The notes under the pieces are model-generated. The model saw only the letters and a list, made by a program, of their open reading frames with translations. It was not told the DNA's origin and made no database searches. A program made the position numbers and the translations under genes. 38,907 nucleotides of DNA from a virus. The DNA lies in IMG/VR virus record IMGVR_UViG_3300043429_000433, positions 1 to 38,907 of that record. One strand, 5' to 3'. Below, piece after piece: positions 1-8,221 of this stretch. Numbering within the stretch: position 1 is the first letter of the stretch; the number at the start of each line of letters is the position of its first letter.

Positions 1-1
1 A

Positions 2-874
2 AAGACCTACGTCATCTACAACGCCAGCGCGTATGCGGCTACGATCTACAACTGGGACAGCTCTGTTTATCCCGGAACGCTGCGTCCAGCCTCTGGTGGA
101 ACAGGTACAGGGGTAACCATCCCTGCAGGCAAAACCATGACGGTTTGGTCGGATGGAACAAACTTCCGCGTTCAAAACGACCACCTTTCCAGTCTGACGC
201 TTACCACTCCTCTTGCTGTGGCCCAAGGCGGTACTGGAACGACTACATCCACTGGTACCGGGTCAACAGTACTATCGGCAAGCCCTGCGCTTACCGGCAC
301 CCCGACAGCACCGTTAATGGGGTTGGGGGATGCAACAATGGCTATTGCGAACACGAGCTTTGTTCAAGCCGCTATACAGCGCATGTACCCTGTCGGCTCG
401 ATCTACATCAACGCAGGTGTAACCACTAACCCCGCCACTCTTTTTGGGTTTGGCACATGGGTTGCATTTGGCGCTGGCCGAGTCATGGTGGGTCTGAACG
501 CTGGTGATCCACTGTTTGATGTTTTAGAAGAGACTGGCGGTAGCAAAGATGCTATTGTTGTTGCGCACACCCATACAGGGAATACCAATACTACTGGCGG
601 ACATCAGCATTTCGCTGTCTATAATGGCGGCACTGATTCCAGTTCACAATACTCCCCCACAGTTGGCTCTACGAAGTCTCTGGCGGCTACTGGGGGTGGT
701 GGTGGATTTGAATTGTATACCCTCAACGGAACCTCCCAGACTCCTGATGGCGGTCTGACTTCCACTGCTGGAACACATAGTCACTCGTTTACCACAGATT
801 CCACGGGCTCCAGCGGCACTAACGCCAACCTCCAGCCGTACATCACTGTGGCAATGTGGAAGCGTACTGCGTAA
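2..874 (+). CDS. Phage tail fibre / receptor-binding protein, C-terminal part (5' end cut by window)
   Basis: The frame is open from the first bases of the window, so this is the C-terminal 290 residues of a longer protein. The region begins with a beta-rich fibre-like segment. From about nt 380 it has a Pro-Val-Gly-Ser-Ile-Tyr motif, then Asn-Pro-Ala-x-Leu-Phe-Gly-Phe-Gly-Thr-Trp, then Gly-Arg-Val-Met-Val-Gly and His-Thr-His. This pattern is that of the C-terminal baseplate/fibre domain named after T4 Gp10, used by many phages at the tip of a receptor-binding or short tail fibre. Gly/Ser/Thr-rich stretches and further His residues (HSHS near the end) follow and may bind metal as in T4 gp12 tips; that is inference. 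It would act outside the cell in host recognition. It is followed after 25 nt by the next gene. Confidence 0.75.
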   Translation, partial: KTYVIYNASAYAATIYNWDSSVYPGTLRPASGGTGTGVTIPAGKTMTVWSDGTNFRVQNDHLSSLTLTTPLAVAQGGTGTTTSTGTGSTVLSASPALTGTPTAPLMGLGDATMAIANTSFVQAAIQRMYPVGSIYINAGVTTNPATLFGFGTWVAFGAGRVMVGLNAGDPLFDVLEETGGSKDAIVVAHTHTGNTNTTGGHQHFAVYNGGTDSSSQYSPTVGSTKSLAATGGGGGFELYTLNGTSQTPDGGLTSTAGTHSHSFTTDSTGSSGTNANLQPYITVAMWKRTA

Positions 875-899
875 CCCTGTGTTGTAGTAAGGAGTCGGT

Positions 900-1346
900 A
901 TGTTGGCCGAAATTGCTGCCGCAAACGCCGCGTTTTCGGTTATTAAAACGGCTCTCGCCAACGGCAAAGAGCTGTCTGCGCTCGGCTCAAAGGTCTTTGA
1001 TTACTTTGACAACAAGGCAAAGATTCAGGAAAGCGCCAACAAAAAAGGCGGCGGCTCTGACCTTGAAGAGTTTATGGCGCTGGAGCAACTGCGCCAGCAA
1101 GAAGAAGAGCTGCGTGAGCGTATGGTCTACGCTGGCCGTCCGGGCATGTGGACTGACTGGCAGAAGTTCCAAGCGCAAGCTGCTCGTAAGCGCAGGGAAG
1201 CCAAAGAAGCCGCAGAAAAAGCAGCAAGGCTACGCAGGGTCAGGTTGGAGCAACTGGTTGAGTACATTGCCATTGGAATCGCCTCGCTGGTCTTGGCTGC
1301 GTTGATTATTTACGGCATCATTTTGTACATGTTGCACCTGCGATGA
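900..1346 (+). CDS. Hypothetical membrane-anchored phage protein, coiled coil plus C-terminal TM
   Basis: This encodes 148 residues and starts after a strong AAGGAG ribosome site 5 nt upstream. The N-terminus is Ala-rich, residues about 55-115 are highly charged and helical (many Glu, Lys, Arg, Gln) and likely a coiled coil, and residues about 121-145 form one hydrophobic membrane segment close to the C-terminus. I do not recognise the family. Its stop overlaps the start of the next gene (ATGA), and it lies just upstream of the holin and endolysin, so a role in lysis timing or in the virion is possible but unproved. A spanin is less likely, because inner-membrane spanins carry their anchor at the N-terminus. 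Confidence 0.7.
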   Translation: MLAEIAAANAAFSVIKTALANGKELSALGSKVFDYFDNKAKIQESANKKGGGSDLEEFMALEQLRQQEEELRERMVYAGRPGMWTDWQKFQAQAARKRREAKEAAEKAARLRRVRLEQLVEYIAIGIASLVLAALIIYGIILYMLHLR

Positions 1347-1960
1347 GCGACGAAAAGTTAAACGCCAACACAACGCTCGACAAGGTGCTCGGGTATGTGG
1401 ACTCGCCGTTTAAGCTGTTTGCCATCCTCATCATGGGCGTGGTGGCTTTTGCCGGGTACTTCCTGTGGCAGAACCAAGAGTTCATGCGGGACGCCTACAA
1501 GGAATCCAAGAAGCTGCCGGAGATCAACACCAGCCGAGCTGACGACGTAGGCTCGATGCTGATGAAAAAAACTGGGGCCACAGTGGTGGCGGTCTTTAAG
1601 GTCAACCCACTTTTCAATAGCCGGACGGTCTACAGGGCGTACACCAAGGACGGCAGGGACAAGAGCATTGAGGACATTGATGTTGGGCTGTTCAGCCAGA
1701 ATTCGTCCAACAACTCGGATGTGGTCAAGCTGATGACCAACGAAATTCCTTGCGGGGAGTACCGCTACGCGCAGTCCGAAGTGGGCCTGTGGTACTTGGA
1801 GAAGGGCGTTGGGTACACCTGCCGGGTGAGCGTTCCGCCAGACAGCTATCGGTTTGTTGGGCAGATCACAGTGGGCTGGGCAGAGCCACCGCAGGACATC
1901 CAACAAGTAAAATTCATGCTGGAGATTGCCAGCGCCATGCTAACCAAAAGGGGTAACTGA
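1343..1960 (+). CDS. Hypothetical phage protein with N-terminal transmembrane anchor
   Basis: This encodes 205 residues. Residues about 22-42 form a single membrane segment (Phe-Lys-Leu-Phe-Ala-Ile-Leu-Ile...), followed by a roughly 160-residue soluble domain with no motif I can assign. The start overlaps the upstream stop by ATGA and the stop overlaps the holin start by TGATG, so it is translated as part of the lysis block. The topology (short N-terminal tail, one TM, larger domain) would put the bulk of the protein in the periplasm or cytoplasm, depending on orientation. Function unknown. An antiholin or accessory lysis protein is a position-based guess only. Confidence 0.7.
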   Translation: MSDEKLNANTTLDKVLGYVDSPFKLFAILIMGVVAFAGYFLWQNQEFMRDAYKESKKLPEINTSRADDVGSMLMKKTGATVVAVFKVNPLFNSRTVYRAYTKDGRDKSIEDIDVGLFSQNSSNNSDVVKLMTNEIPCGEYRYAQSEVGLWYLEKGVGYTCRVSVPPDSYRFVGQITVGWAEPPQDIQQVKFMLEIASAMLTKRGN

Positions 1961-2463
1961 TGCTTTCACTTATTTCAACTCTCGGGGGTCTGCTGATCTC
2001 CGGCCTGCCCAAGCTGCTGGAATACTTCCAAAACAAGGCCGATCAGAAACACGAGCTGGCGCTGGCCCGAGTCCAAACCGAGCGTGAGTTGCAACTGGCC
2101 GCTGCTGGCTTTGCCGCACAGGCCAAGATCGAGGAAATCCGCACCGAGCAGGTAGCGATGGAGACCGATGCCAAGATGACCGAGGCAGCGCTGGCCCACG
2201 ATGCCAAGGTGCTTGAGAAGGCCGCTTCATGGGTGTCCAGCTATGTGGGCACTGTGCGCCCAACAGTAACTTACATCTTCGTGCTGGAGCTGGTGGCAAT
2301 CAACGCTTTCATGGCTTGGTATCTGTACCAGCAGCCGGGTCTGATCACCAGCATTGACGATGTAATCCGCTACTCCGACCTGATTTTCTCCAGCGACGAG
2401 ATGGCCATGCTGGGCGGCATCATCGGATTTTGGTTTGGTTCTCGCCAGTGGAGCAAGAAGTGA
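1960..2463 (+). CDS. Holin, GTA-type three-TM family
   Basis: This encodes 167 residues. An N-terminal hydrophobic segment (residues about 1-18) is followed by a long charged helix (25-90). Two further membrane segments sit at about 101-122 and 146-161, with an Arg-Pro before the second segment and a Phe-Gly-Ser-Arg-x-x-x-Lys-Lys end. This layout is typical of the '3TM holin for gene-transfer release' family, which permeabilises the inner membrane to release the endolysin. The GTG start of the lysozyme overlaps its stop codon, giving a classic holin-endolysin pair. Function is inferred from family pattern and neighbours; confidence in the holin role is good but not complete. Confidence 0.75.
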   Translation: MLSLISTLGGLLISGLPKLLEYFQNKADQKHELALARVQTERELQLAAAGFAAQAKIEEIRTEQVAMETDAKMTEAALAHDAKVLEKAASWVSSYVGTVRPTVTYIFVLELVAINAFMAWYLYQQPGLITSIDDVIRYSDLIFSSDEMAMLGGIIGFWFGSRQWSKK

Positions 2464-2975
2464 AACTGAGCAAAGCCGGGGAAGACCTGATGCACCGCTT
2501 TGAGGGGTGTAGGAACAAGCCATACCTTTGCCCGGCCCACATCTGGACGATTGGCTACGGCCACGTCCTGTACCAAGAGCAGATCAGGCTCCCTATGGTT
2601 CGGCCACCGGGCAAGACCAAAGCCGACATCCCCATGATCCGCAGCGAGTTTCCGCTGAAGCCGGAGGACAACCGTGTCTGGACGAAAGAAGAGATCAACG
2701 AACTATTCCGAGTTGACGTCAGAGATTTTGAACGGGGTGTTCTTCGTCTTGTTCCCGGTGTGGTTGGGCGTCAGGGCTCTTTCGACGCTCTTGTCTCTAT
2801 TTCCTTTAACTTTGGGCTAGGCAATCTCCAGCGCAGCACCATCCGCATGAAAGCCAACCGGGGGGATTGGGAAGGCGCAGCAGAGGCGTTTCGGGTTTGG
2901 ACCAAGGGGGGTGGGAAAGTCTTGCCGGGTCTGGTCAAACGCCGTGAGGCTGAGATTGCGCTGTTCCTGAGTTAA
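2460..2975 (+). CDS. Endolysin, GH24 (T4-type) lysozyme
   Basis: A GTG start at 2460 overlapping the holin TGA is chosen because the family N-terminus (Leu-Ser-x-x-Gly) begins immediately after it; a TTG at 2430 would add unrelated residues. The protein is 171 residues, the usual size. It has Phe-Glu-Gly at 14-16 and Trp-Thr-Ile-Gly-Tyr-Gly-His at 29-35, the hallmark of T4-like muramidases that cut peptidoglycan between MurNAc and GlcNAc. The catalytic residues fit Glu15 - 8 residues - Cys24 - 5 residues - Thr30, with Cys in place of the common Asp. There is no signal peptide, so export should rely on the upstream holin. The C-terminal half keeps the helical lysozyme pattern (Leu-Val-Ser-x-x-Phe-Asn-Phe-Gly). 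Confidence 0.9.
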   Translation: MKLSKAGEDLMHRFEGCRNKPYLCPAHIWTIGYGHVLYQEQIRLPMVRPPGKTKADIPMIRSEFPLKPEDNRVWTKEEINELFRVDVRDFERGVLRLVPGVVGRQGSFDALVSISFNFGLGNLQRSTIRMKANRGDWEGAAEAFRVWTKGGGKVLPGLVKRREAEIALFLS

Positions 2976-3006
2976 GTGCGAAAATGCTGGAAAACTGAGG
3001 TAAACG

Positions 3007-4950
3007 ATGCCCTTACAGAAACTCCAACTGCGCCCCGGTGTAAACCGTGAATCGACAACGCTGGCCAATGAAGGCACTTGGTTCGAGATGGACAAGGTGC
3101 GTTTTCGCTCGGGCTATCCCGAAAAGCTGGGCGGTTGGGTTAAGGATACCGGCACAACACCATCGACACTGCAGCCACCGGCAGGGTCATACTGGGGCGT
3201 AGCCCGCTCTCTGTGGAACTGGATCACGCTGTCCGGCGCTAACTTGATGGGTATCGGCACCAACCTTAAGTACTACATTCAAGACAGTAGCGGCGGTTCT
3301 TTTTACGACGTCACGCCTTTGCGGGATGTCAACACCGTGGCTTCCAATGCATTTACCACGGTAAACGGCTCCACTACAGTGGTGGTCAACGATGCCGGGT
3401 ACGGCGGTCAAGAAGGCGATTTTGTCACCATCTCCGGTGTAGCTGGCGCAGTTAATGGCATCCCTGCAGCCGCACTAAACCGCGAGTTCAGGATCACATA
3501 CATCGACTCAAGCACGTACAGCATTGTTGTGTCTTCCCCGGCCACGTCTTCCGGCACTACAGGGGCGGCTACCTTCTCCTACCAAATATCCGTTGGCGGT
3601 GAGATTTTTACGGTTGGCACAGGTTGGGGTGCAGGTGGTTGGGGCGGAAACACTGCGGGTGTGCTTACAGGTTGGGGGGCCCCTGCCCCCGCCGGTATTG
3701 GTGTGGGCATTCAGTTGCGGTTATGGAGCCAAGACAATTACGGGCAGGACTTGATCTTGAATCCTCGCGGGGGCGGGCTGTATTTGTGGAAAGTCAACCC
3801 CAGCCCAAGCACATATGACCGCGCCGTGCTGCTGTCCCCCGCAAGCCCGTCACCATACACAACAGATACGGACTGCCCAACGGTGGCCAATGCAGTGGCC
3901 ATCTCTGATGCTTCGCGCTTCACGATCGCTTTTGGCTGCAACGACTATGGCTCCGCTGTTTTAGACCCACTTCTAGTTCGGTGGTCCGATCAGGAAAATT
4001 ACGCCTTGTGGTCTCCGGCAGTTACCAACCAAGCAGGTAGCTACCGCCTGAGTACGGGCTCGTCCATTGTGGCGCACCAGCAAACCCGCCAAGAAATTTT
4101 GGTGTTTACTGACGCAGCGGTGTACTCCATGCAGTACCTTGGCCCTCCGTTTGTTTGGGGCTTCCAAATTCTGGGCGACAACATTTCGATTGCGGGGCCA
4201 AACGTCACTGCAACAGCGTCCAACGTCGTGTACTGGATGGGCTACGACAAGTTCTACATGTACTCCGGTCGTGTGGAAACGCTCTACTGCCCCCTGCGCC
4301 AGTACATCTTCGGGGACATCAACCTGCAGCAGCAGTACCAATTCTTCGCAGGTACCAATGAAGGCTTCAACGAAGTCTGGTGGTTCTACTGCTCGGCCAA
4401 CTCCACAGTGGTTGACCGCTATGTCATTTACAACCACGTGGAAAAAATCTGGTCTTACGGCAACCTTGCACGCACTGCATGGCTGGACACCCCCCTGCGC
4501 GATAGCCCCACCGCTGCGGGCTACAACGGCCAGTTGATCTACCACGAAAGTGGTGTGGATGACGGCACCACAAACCCACCAAGCCCGATCGTTTCGTTCT
4601 GCCAGTCAGCCGACGTGAACATTGGGGACGGACACAACTACGGCTTTGCATGGCGCATGATCCCGGACGTCACCTTTGACGGTTCAACAGTCAACAACCC
4701 GTCGGTCACCATGACGCTGCGCCCACGGCAAAACCCCGGCTCAAACTACGGCCCTGCCGCATCTCCCACAGTGACCAGTACGCAGAACTACCAAGGCCAG
4801 CGCAACTACACGGTGCAACAGTTCACCGAGATTGTGTATGTCCGGGTCCGTGGTCGCCAGATGGCGTTCCGTATTAGCTCGGACGGTTTGGGTGTGCAGT
4901 GGCAGCTTGGCGTTCCGTCACTTGACATCAGGCCTGATGGTCGGAGATAA
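3007..4950 (+). CDS. Phage structural protein, possible tail nozzle / DNA-stabilisation protein
   Basis: This encodes 647 residues, with GAGG 8 nt before the ATG. The N-terminus (Leu-Arg-Pro-Gly-Val-Asn-Arg-Glu, then Lys-Val-Arg-Phe-Arg-x-Gly-Tyr-Pro-Glu-Lys-x-Gly-Gly-Trp) matches a type of large virion protein frequent in uncultured podoviruses. The body is beta-rich with repeated Gly/Ser/Thr/aromatic strands. Two blade-like motifs around residues 395-440 (Val-Val-Tyr-Trp-Met-Gly, then Phe-Tyr-Met-Tyr-Ser-Gly) recall the beta-propeller of P22 gp10, the tail nozzle that plugs the portal. No membrane segment is present. The gene sits between lysis and ejection genes. That it is a virion protein is fairly sure; the exact tail position is inference. 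Confidence 0.6.
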   Translation: MPLQKLQLRPGVNRESTTLANEGTWFEMDKVRFRSGYPEKLGGWVKDTGTTPSTLQPPAGSYWGVARSLWNWITLSGANLMGIGTNLKYYIQDSSGGSFYDVTPLRDVNTVASNAFTTVNGSTTVVVNDAGYGGQEGDFVTISGVAGAVNGIPAAALNREFRITYIDSSTYSIVVSSPATSSGTTGAATFSYQISVGGEIFTVGTGWGAGGWGGNTAGVLTGWGAPAPAGIGVGIQLRLWSQDNYGQDLILNPRGGGLYLWKVNPSPSTYDRAVLLSPASPSPYTTDTDCPTVANAVAISDASRFTIAFGCNDYGSAVLDPLLVRWSDQENYALWSPAVTNQAGSYRLSTGSSIVAHQQTRQEILVFTDAAVYSMQYLGPPFVWGFQILGDNISIAGPNVTATASNVVYWMGYDKFYMYSGRVETLYCPLRQYIFGDINLQQQYQFFAGTNEGFNEVWWFYCSANSTVVDRYVIYNHVEKIWSYGNLARTAWLDTPLRDSPTAAGYNGQLIYHESGVDDGTTNPPSPIVSFCQSADVNIGDGHNYGFAWRMIPDVTFDGSTVNNPSVTMTLRPRQNPGSNYGPAASPTVTSTQNYQGQRNYTVQQFTEIVYVRVRGRQMAFRISSDGLGVQWQLGVPSLDIRPDGRR

Positions 4951-4952
4951 GC

Positions 4953-5591
4953 ATGACCCAGCTTCTCGGTGTTGTACCGCCACGACTGCCCGCTGCTCCG
5001 CAAGCGTACGAGACGCGATTTCACAACCAGCACAGCGATGTGCTGCGGCTGTATTTCAACCAGCTTAATGGCAATGTCAACACGTTGGTTGGTCCTCGTG
5101 GAGGGCAGTACCTGAATTTCCCGTACGCTGCCATTCAGCGCACTACGGACAAGACTTTCACGGTCAACACCGCTACGCAAATCACGTTTGACGAGACCGA
5201 CTTTATCAACGGCTGCGTCAACGATGGCACGGACGGCATCTTGGTCAACCAGTCCGGCATTTACAACTATCAGTTCAGTGTCCAGTTGAAAAACACCGAC
5301 AGCCAGATTCACTCTGCGTGGATTTGGCTGCGCATCAACAACATCGACGTGACTGGGACAGGCAGTAAGTTTGACGTCATCTCCAGCCACGGGGGTATTC
5401 CGGGGTTTGTCATTGCAGCGGCCAACTTTTATGTGCAACTGACCGCCGGGGACACCGTTGAAATGTGGGCAGCGGCCAGCGATACAGCCGTGACTTTTGA
5501 CGCTACCGCAGCCCAGACCAGCCCCTTCCCGATGCCGTCCATCCCCTCTGTGGTGGCCACACTTTCATTTGTCTCTTCGGTTCTCCCATGA
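4953..5591 (+). CDS. Virion decoration / fibre-like protein with C1q/TNF-like jelly-roll appearance
   Basis: This encodes 212 residues, beginning 2 nt after the previous stop with GGAG 6 nt before the ATG. The first 60 residues are Pro-rich and contain Arg-Phe-His-Asn-Gln-His-x-Asp-Val-Leu-Arg-Leu-Tyr-Phe-Asn. The rest alternates hydrophobic strands ending in the motif Gly-Ile-Tyr-Asn-Tyr-x-Phe-Ser-Val-Gln-Leu, then Trp-Ile-Trp-Leu-Arg-Ile-Asn. The order 'G-x-Y-x-F-x-V-x-L ... W-L-x-x-N' is reminiscent of trimeric C1q/TNF-like jelly-roll heads on phage fibres and decorations. The fold is inferred from pattern only. It probably works with the large structural protein encoded just upstream. Confidence 0.55.
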   Translation: MTQLLGVVPPRLPAAPQAYETRFHNQHSDVLRLYFNQLNGNVNTLVGPRGGQYLNFPYAAIQRTTDKTFTVNTATQITFDETDFINGCVNDGTDGILVNQSGIYNYQFSVQLKNTDSQIHSAWIWLRINNIDVTGTGSKFDVISSHGGIPGFVIAAANFYVQLTAGDTVEMWAAASDTAVTFDATAAQTSPFPMPSIPSVVATLSFVSSVLP

Positions 5592-5625
5592 TAGACTCAA
5601 TCAACCCCCATTCCGTGAGGCCCCA

Positions 5626-6702
5626 ATGAGCCTAGAACTTGCTGCACAACACCTTGCCAGCCGTGGGCGCAAAGGCGACACCATGTTGGTTCACATGGCC
5701 CCAGAGGAAGTCTCGGGCCTCCAAGCGCTCGCCATGGCTGCAGGCGGCACCCTGACGCTCAACCCAGATACGGGTTTACCCGAAGCCAACTTCCTTAAGC
5801 GAATGCTGCCCATGCTCATCGGTGCTGGCATTACTGCAGCCACAGGCGGCGCTGCCGCCCCTTGGATGATTGGGCTAGGGATGGGTGGGCTGGAAACCGT
5901 CCGTACAGGTAGCTTGGAAAAAGGTCTGATGGCAGGGCTTGGCGCATACGGCGGCGCTGGGTTGACTGGTGGCTTGATGGGCGCGGGTAATGCGGCTGCC
6001 AGTCAGGCGGCGTCTGCCGCAAACCCCGGTTTTGTGGGGCCTATGCCCGGCGCGGCGAGCAACACAGGCGCATTGAGTGCAGGCATTAAGGGTCTTGGCA
6101 CTGAAGCTGGTCGCTCTGCTGCACTGTCCTCCATGGGCGGCGGAGCACAAGCAGCTAAATTCGGTCTCGCTGCACTGGCCCCCACGTTGGAGCCCGATGC
6201 GGCAAAGCCTTACGCTGGCAGCGGCCCCAACTACGAATACACATACGACCCCAACACCAGCAGCTATACGCAAGTACCTGTGGGTACGCGAGACAAGCTG
6301 GGCAGAACCCCGAGCTACTACGCAGCAGGTGGCCCAATCGAAGCGTTGTCCGACCGCAATGAAATGGAAACCATGATGGCCAACGGCGGTCAGATGTTTG
6401 CTGCAGGGGGTATCTCCCACCTCGGTGACTACTCCGATGGCGGTCGGCTTTTGAAAGGACCCGGCGATGGTGTATCTGACTCCATTCCTGCAACGATTGC
6501 GAACAAGCGCCCAGCGCGTCTTGCTGATGGTGAGTTCGTTGTCCCTGCTCGTATCGTTTCTGAACTAGGTAATGGCTCCACGGAAGCTGGCGCACGCAAG
6601 CTGTACGCCATGATGGACCGCGTTCAAAAAGCTCGTGGCAAGACCACGGGTAAAGACCGTGTAGCCGTTAACTCCAAAGCCGATCGGCTGCTGCCAGCAT
6701 GA
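5626..6702 (+). CDS. Internal virion / ejection-type protein, Gly/Ala-rich
   Basis: The start at 5626 is chosen because GTGAGG lies just upstream; the frame is open further upstream but would overlap the previous gene by almost 100 nt. It encodes 358 residues. Residues about 67-130 are a long Gly/Ala/Met hydrophobic stretch that could insert in a membrane. The C-terminal third has Gly-Gly tags (Tyr-Ala-Ala-Gly-Gly and Phe-Ala-Ala-Gly-Gly). It also has a conserved-looking tail with Gly-Asp-Gly-x-Ser-Asp-Ser-Ile-Pro-Ala, Gly-Glu-Phe-Val-Val-Pro-Ala and Ala-Arg-Lys-Leu-Tyr, a pattern I associate with podovirus proteins encoded beside the ejection proteins. Its stop overlaps the next start (ATGA). 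Role in DNA ejection is inferred from position and composition. Confidence 0.55.
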   Translation: MSLELAAQHLASRGRKGDTMLVHMAPEEVSGLQALAMAAGGTLTLNPDTGLPEANFLKRMLPMLIGAGITAATGGAAAPWMIGLGMGGLETVRTGSLEKGLMAGLGAYGGAGLTGGLMGAGNAAASQAASAANPGFVGPMPGAASNTGALSAGIKGLGTEAGRSAALSSMGGGAQAAKFGLAALAPTLEPDAAKPYAGSGPNYEYTYDPNTSSYTQVPVGTRDKLGRTPSYYAAGGPIEALSDRNEMETMMANGGQMFAAGGISHLGDYSDGGRLLKGPGDGVSDSIPATIANKRPARLADGEFVVPARIVSELGNGSTEAGARKLYAMMDRVQKARGKTTGKDRVAVNSKADRLLPA

Positions 6703-8213
6703 GAATTGAACGCGTTGATGTAGGACATGTCCACCAAGTCTGGCCTCTGGTGGAGTCCCATATTGCATCGGCGCTTGAGCACTCCAAAGGCGATTACACG
6801 CTGGAGTCGGTTAAGGTTTTGCTGGTCACAGGCCAGCTACTGCTGGTCGTAGCGGTGAATGATGAAGGTGTACAAGGAGCGGCAACAGTGATGTTTACCA
6901 GCCGTCCGCATGACCGCGTTGCATTCATCACGACAATCGGCGGCAAGCTGATCAGCAACGAAGAGACGTTTGAGCAGATCAAAGCGCTGCTGCGTTCTTT
7001 GGGCGCAACTTGTATTGAAGGTGCTGCAAGAGAAGCCATCGCCCGGCTCTGGTCACGTTACGGCTTTGAAGAAAAGTACAAAATTGTTAGTGAAGATATG
7101 AGCTATTCCCGCAGACAGCTTGAAGCATTTGGCGAGCCGTTGGGCGACTCCGTTACCCGCAACGAAGGCGGTCGCATCATTTATGGTGGTGGTGGTGGGG
7201 GTGGGGGTGGCACAAGCACCCAAGTTGTTGACCTGCCCGATTGGGCCAAACCCGCTGCGGAGAGATCACTTGCAAAAACGGAAGCGTTGACTACGGATCG
7301 CCCGTTCAAAAGTTTTGCTGGGCAGTACGATCAAGCGGGTAACCAGATTGGGTTTGACGCCAGCAAAGTGGTTGCTGGCATGGACCCCATGCAACAACAG
7401 GCGTATCAACGCGCTGGCGGTATGCAGACTTCTCCACAGCTGGGGACGGCTATGGGGCTTGCAGGTACTGCTGCCAGTCGCGGACTGGGTATGCAGTATG
7501 ACCCCTATGCCACGGGTCAGTTTGGCGCACAAGCCGGTCAGTACATGGACCCGTACATGCAGAATGTGGTGAACATTCAGCAGCGGGAAGCTCAGCGACA
7601 GGCCGATATTGCAGGCACACAGCGCGGTGCTCAGGCTGTTAAGTCCGGCGCGTTTGGCGGTAGCCGCCAAGCCATCATGGACGCAGAAGCTGCGCGTAAC
7701 TTGGCAACCCAAAAAGGCGACATCCAAGCTCGGGGTTTGCAAGATGCGTTTGCTCGTGGTCAGCAGCAATTCAACACTGAGCAGCAGCTCCGTGAGCAGT
7801 CACGTCAGTATGGCGCGGGTCTGGGCCTTCAGGGTTTGCAGGCGGCCTTGCAGGGCGCAGGTCAGTTGGGTGCTCTGGGGCAGCAACAGTTCGGTCAGGA
7901 ACGCGACATCCTCAACCTGCAAAACCAGTTTGGTGCTCAGCAGCAAGCGCAGCAACAGGCGATTCTTAATGCCCGCGCGCAGGACTTTGCCACAGCACAG
8001 CGGTATCCGTATCAGCAGTTGGAGTTCATGTCGAACATCCTGCGCGGCACGCCTATGGGCACAACCCAAACAATGTACCAAGCGCCTCCCAGCGTAGGCT
8101 CTCAGTTAATCGGTGCAGGCACTGCGCTATACGGCGCAAGCAAACTGGCCAAGGGCGGTGCGGTGAAGAAAAAATCGGCAGGTCTGGCTGAGCTGGCCCT
8201 GTCAAAAATCTGA
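6699..8213 (+). CDS. GNAT-like domain fused through a polyglycine hinge to an internal virion protein
   Basis: This encodes 504 residues. Residues 1 to about 140 look like a GNAT acetyltransferase fold: an N-terminal strand, helices, Leu-Leu-Leu-Val-Val-Ala-Val, Gly-Ala-Ala-Thr-Val-Met-Phe, then a helix and a final Tyr-Gly-Phe-Glu-Glu. T7 gp13 is described as GNAT-like and lies at the equivalent place. Residues 163-171 are nine consecutive glycines (nt 7185-7211). After them comes a Gln/Ala/Gly-rich helical protein (about 175-490) with many Gln-Gln pairs, and a Leu-Ala-Lys-Gly-Gly near the C-terminus. The classical acetyl-CoA loop is not obvious, so activity is doubtful. The fusion is unusual because the domain and the poly-Gly protein are, as I recall, usually separate genes. 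Confidence 0.6.
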   Translation: MRIERVDVGHVHQVWPLVESHIASALEHSKGDYTLESVKVLLVTGQLLLVVAVNDEGVQGAATVMFTSRPHDRVAFITTIGGKLISNEETFEQIKALLRSLGATCIEGAAREAIARLWSRYGFEEKYKIVSEDMSYSRRQLEAFGEPLGDSVTRNEGGRIIYGGGGGGGGGTSTQVVDLPDWAKPAAERSLAKTEALTTDRPFKSFAGQYDQAGNQIGFDASKVVAGMDPMQQQAYQRAGGMQTSPQLGTAMGLAGTAASRGLGMQYDPYATGQFGAQAGQYMDPYMQNVVNIQQREAQRQADIAGTQRGAQAVKSGAFGGSRQAIMDAEAARNLATQKGDIQARGLQDAFARGQQQFNTEQQLREQSRQYGAGLGLQGLQAALQGAGQLGALGQQQFGQERDILNLQNQFGAQQQAQQQAILNARAQDFATAQRYPYQQLEFMSNILRGTPMGTTQTMYQAPPSVGSQLIGAGTALYGASKLAKGGAVKKKSAGLAELALSKI

Positions 8214-8221
8214 GGTAGGCC

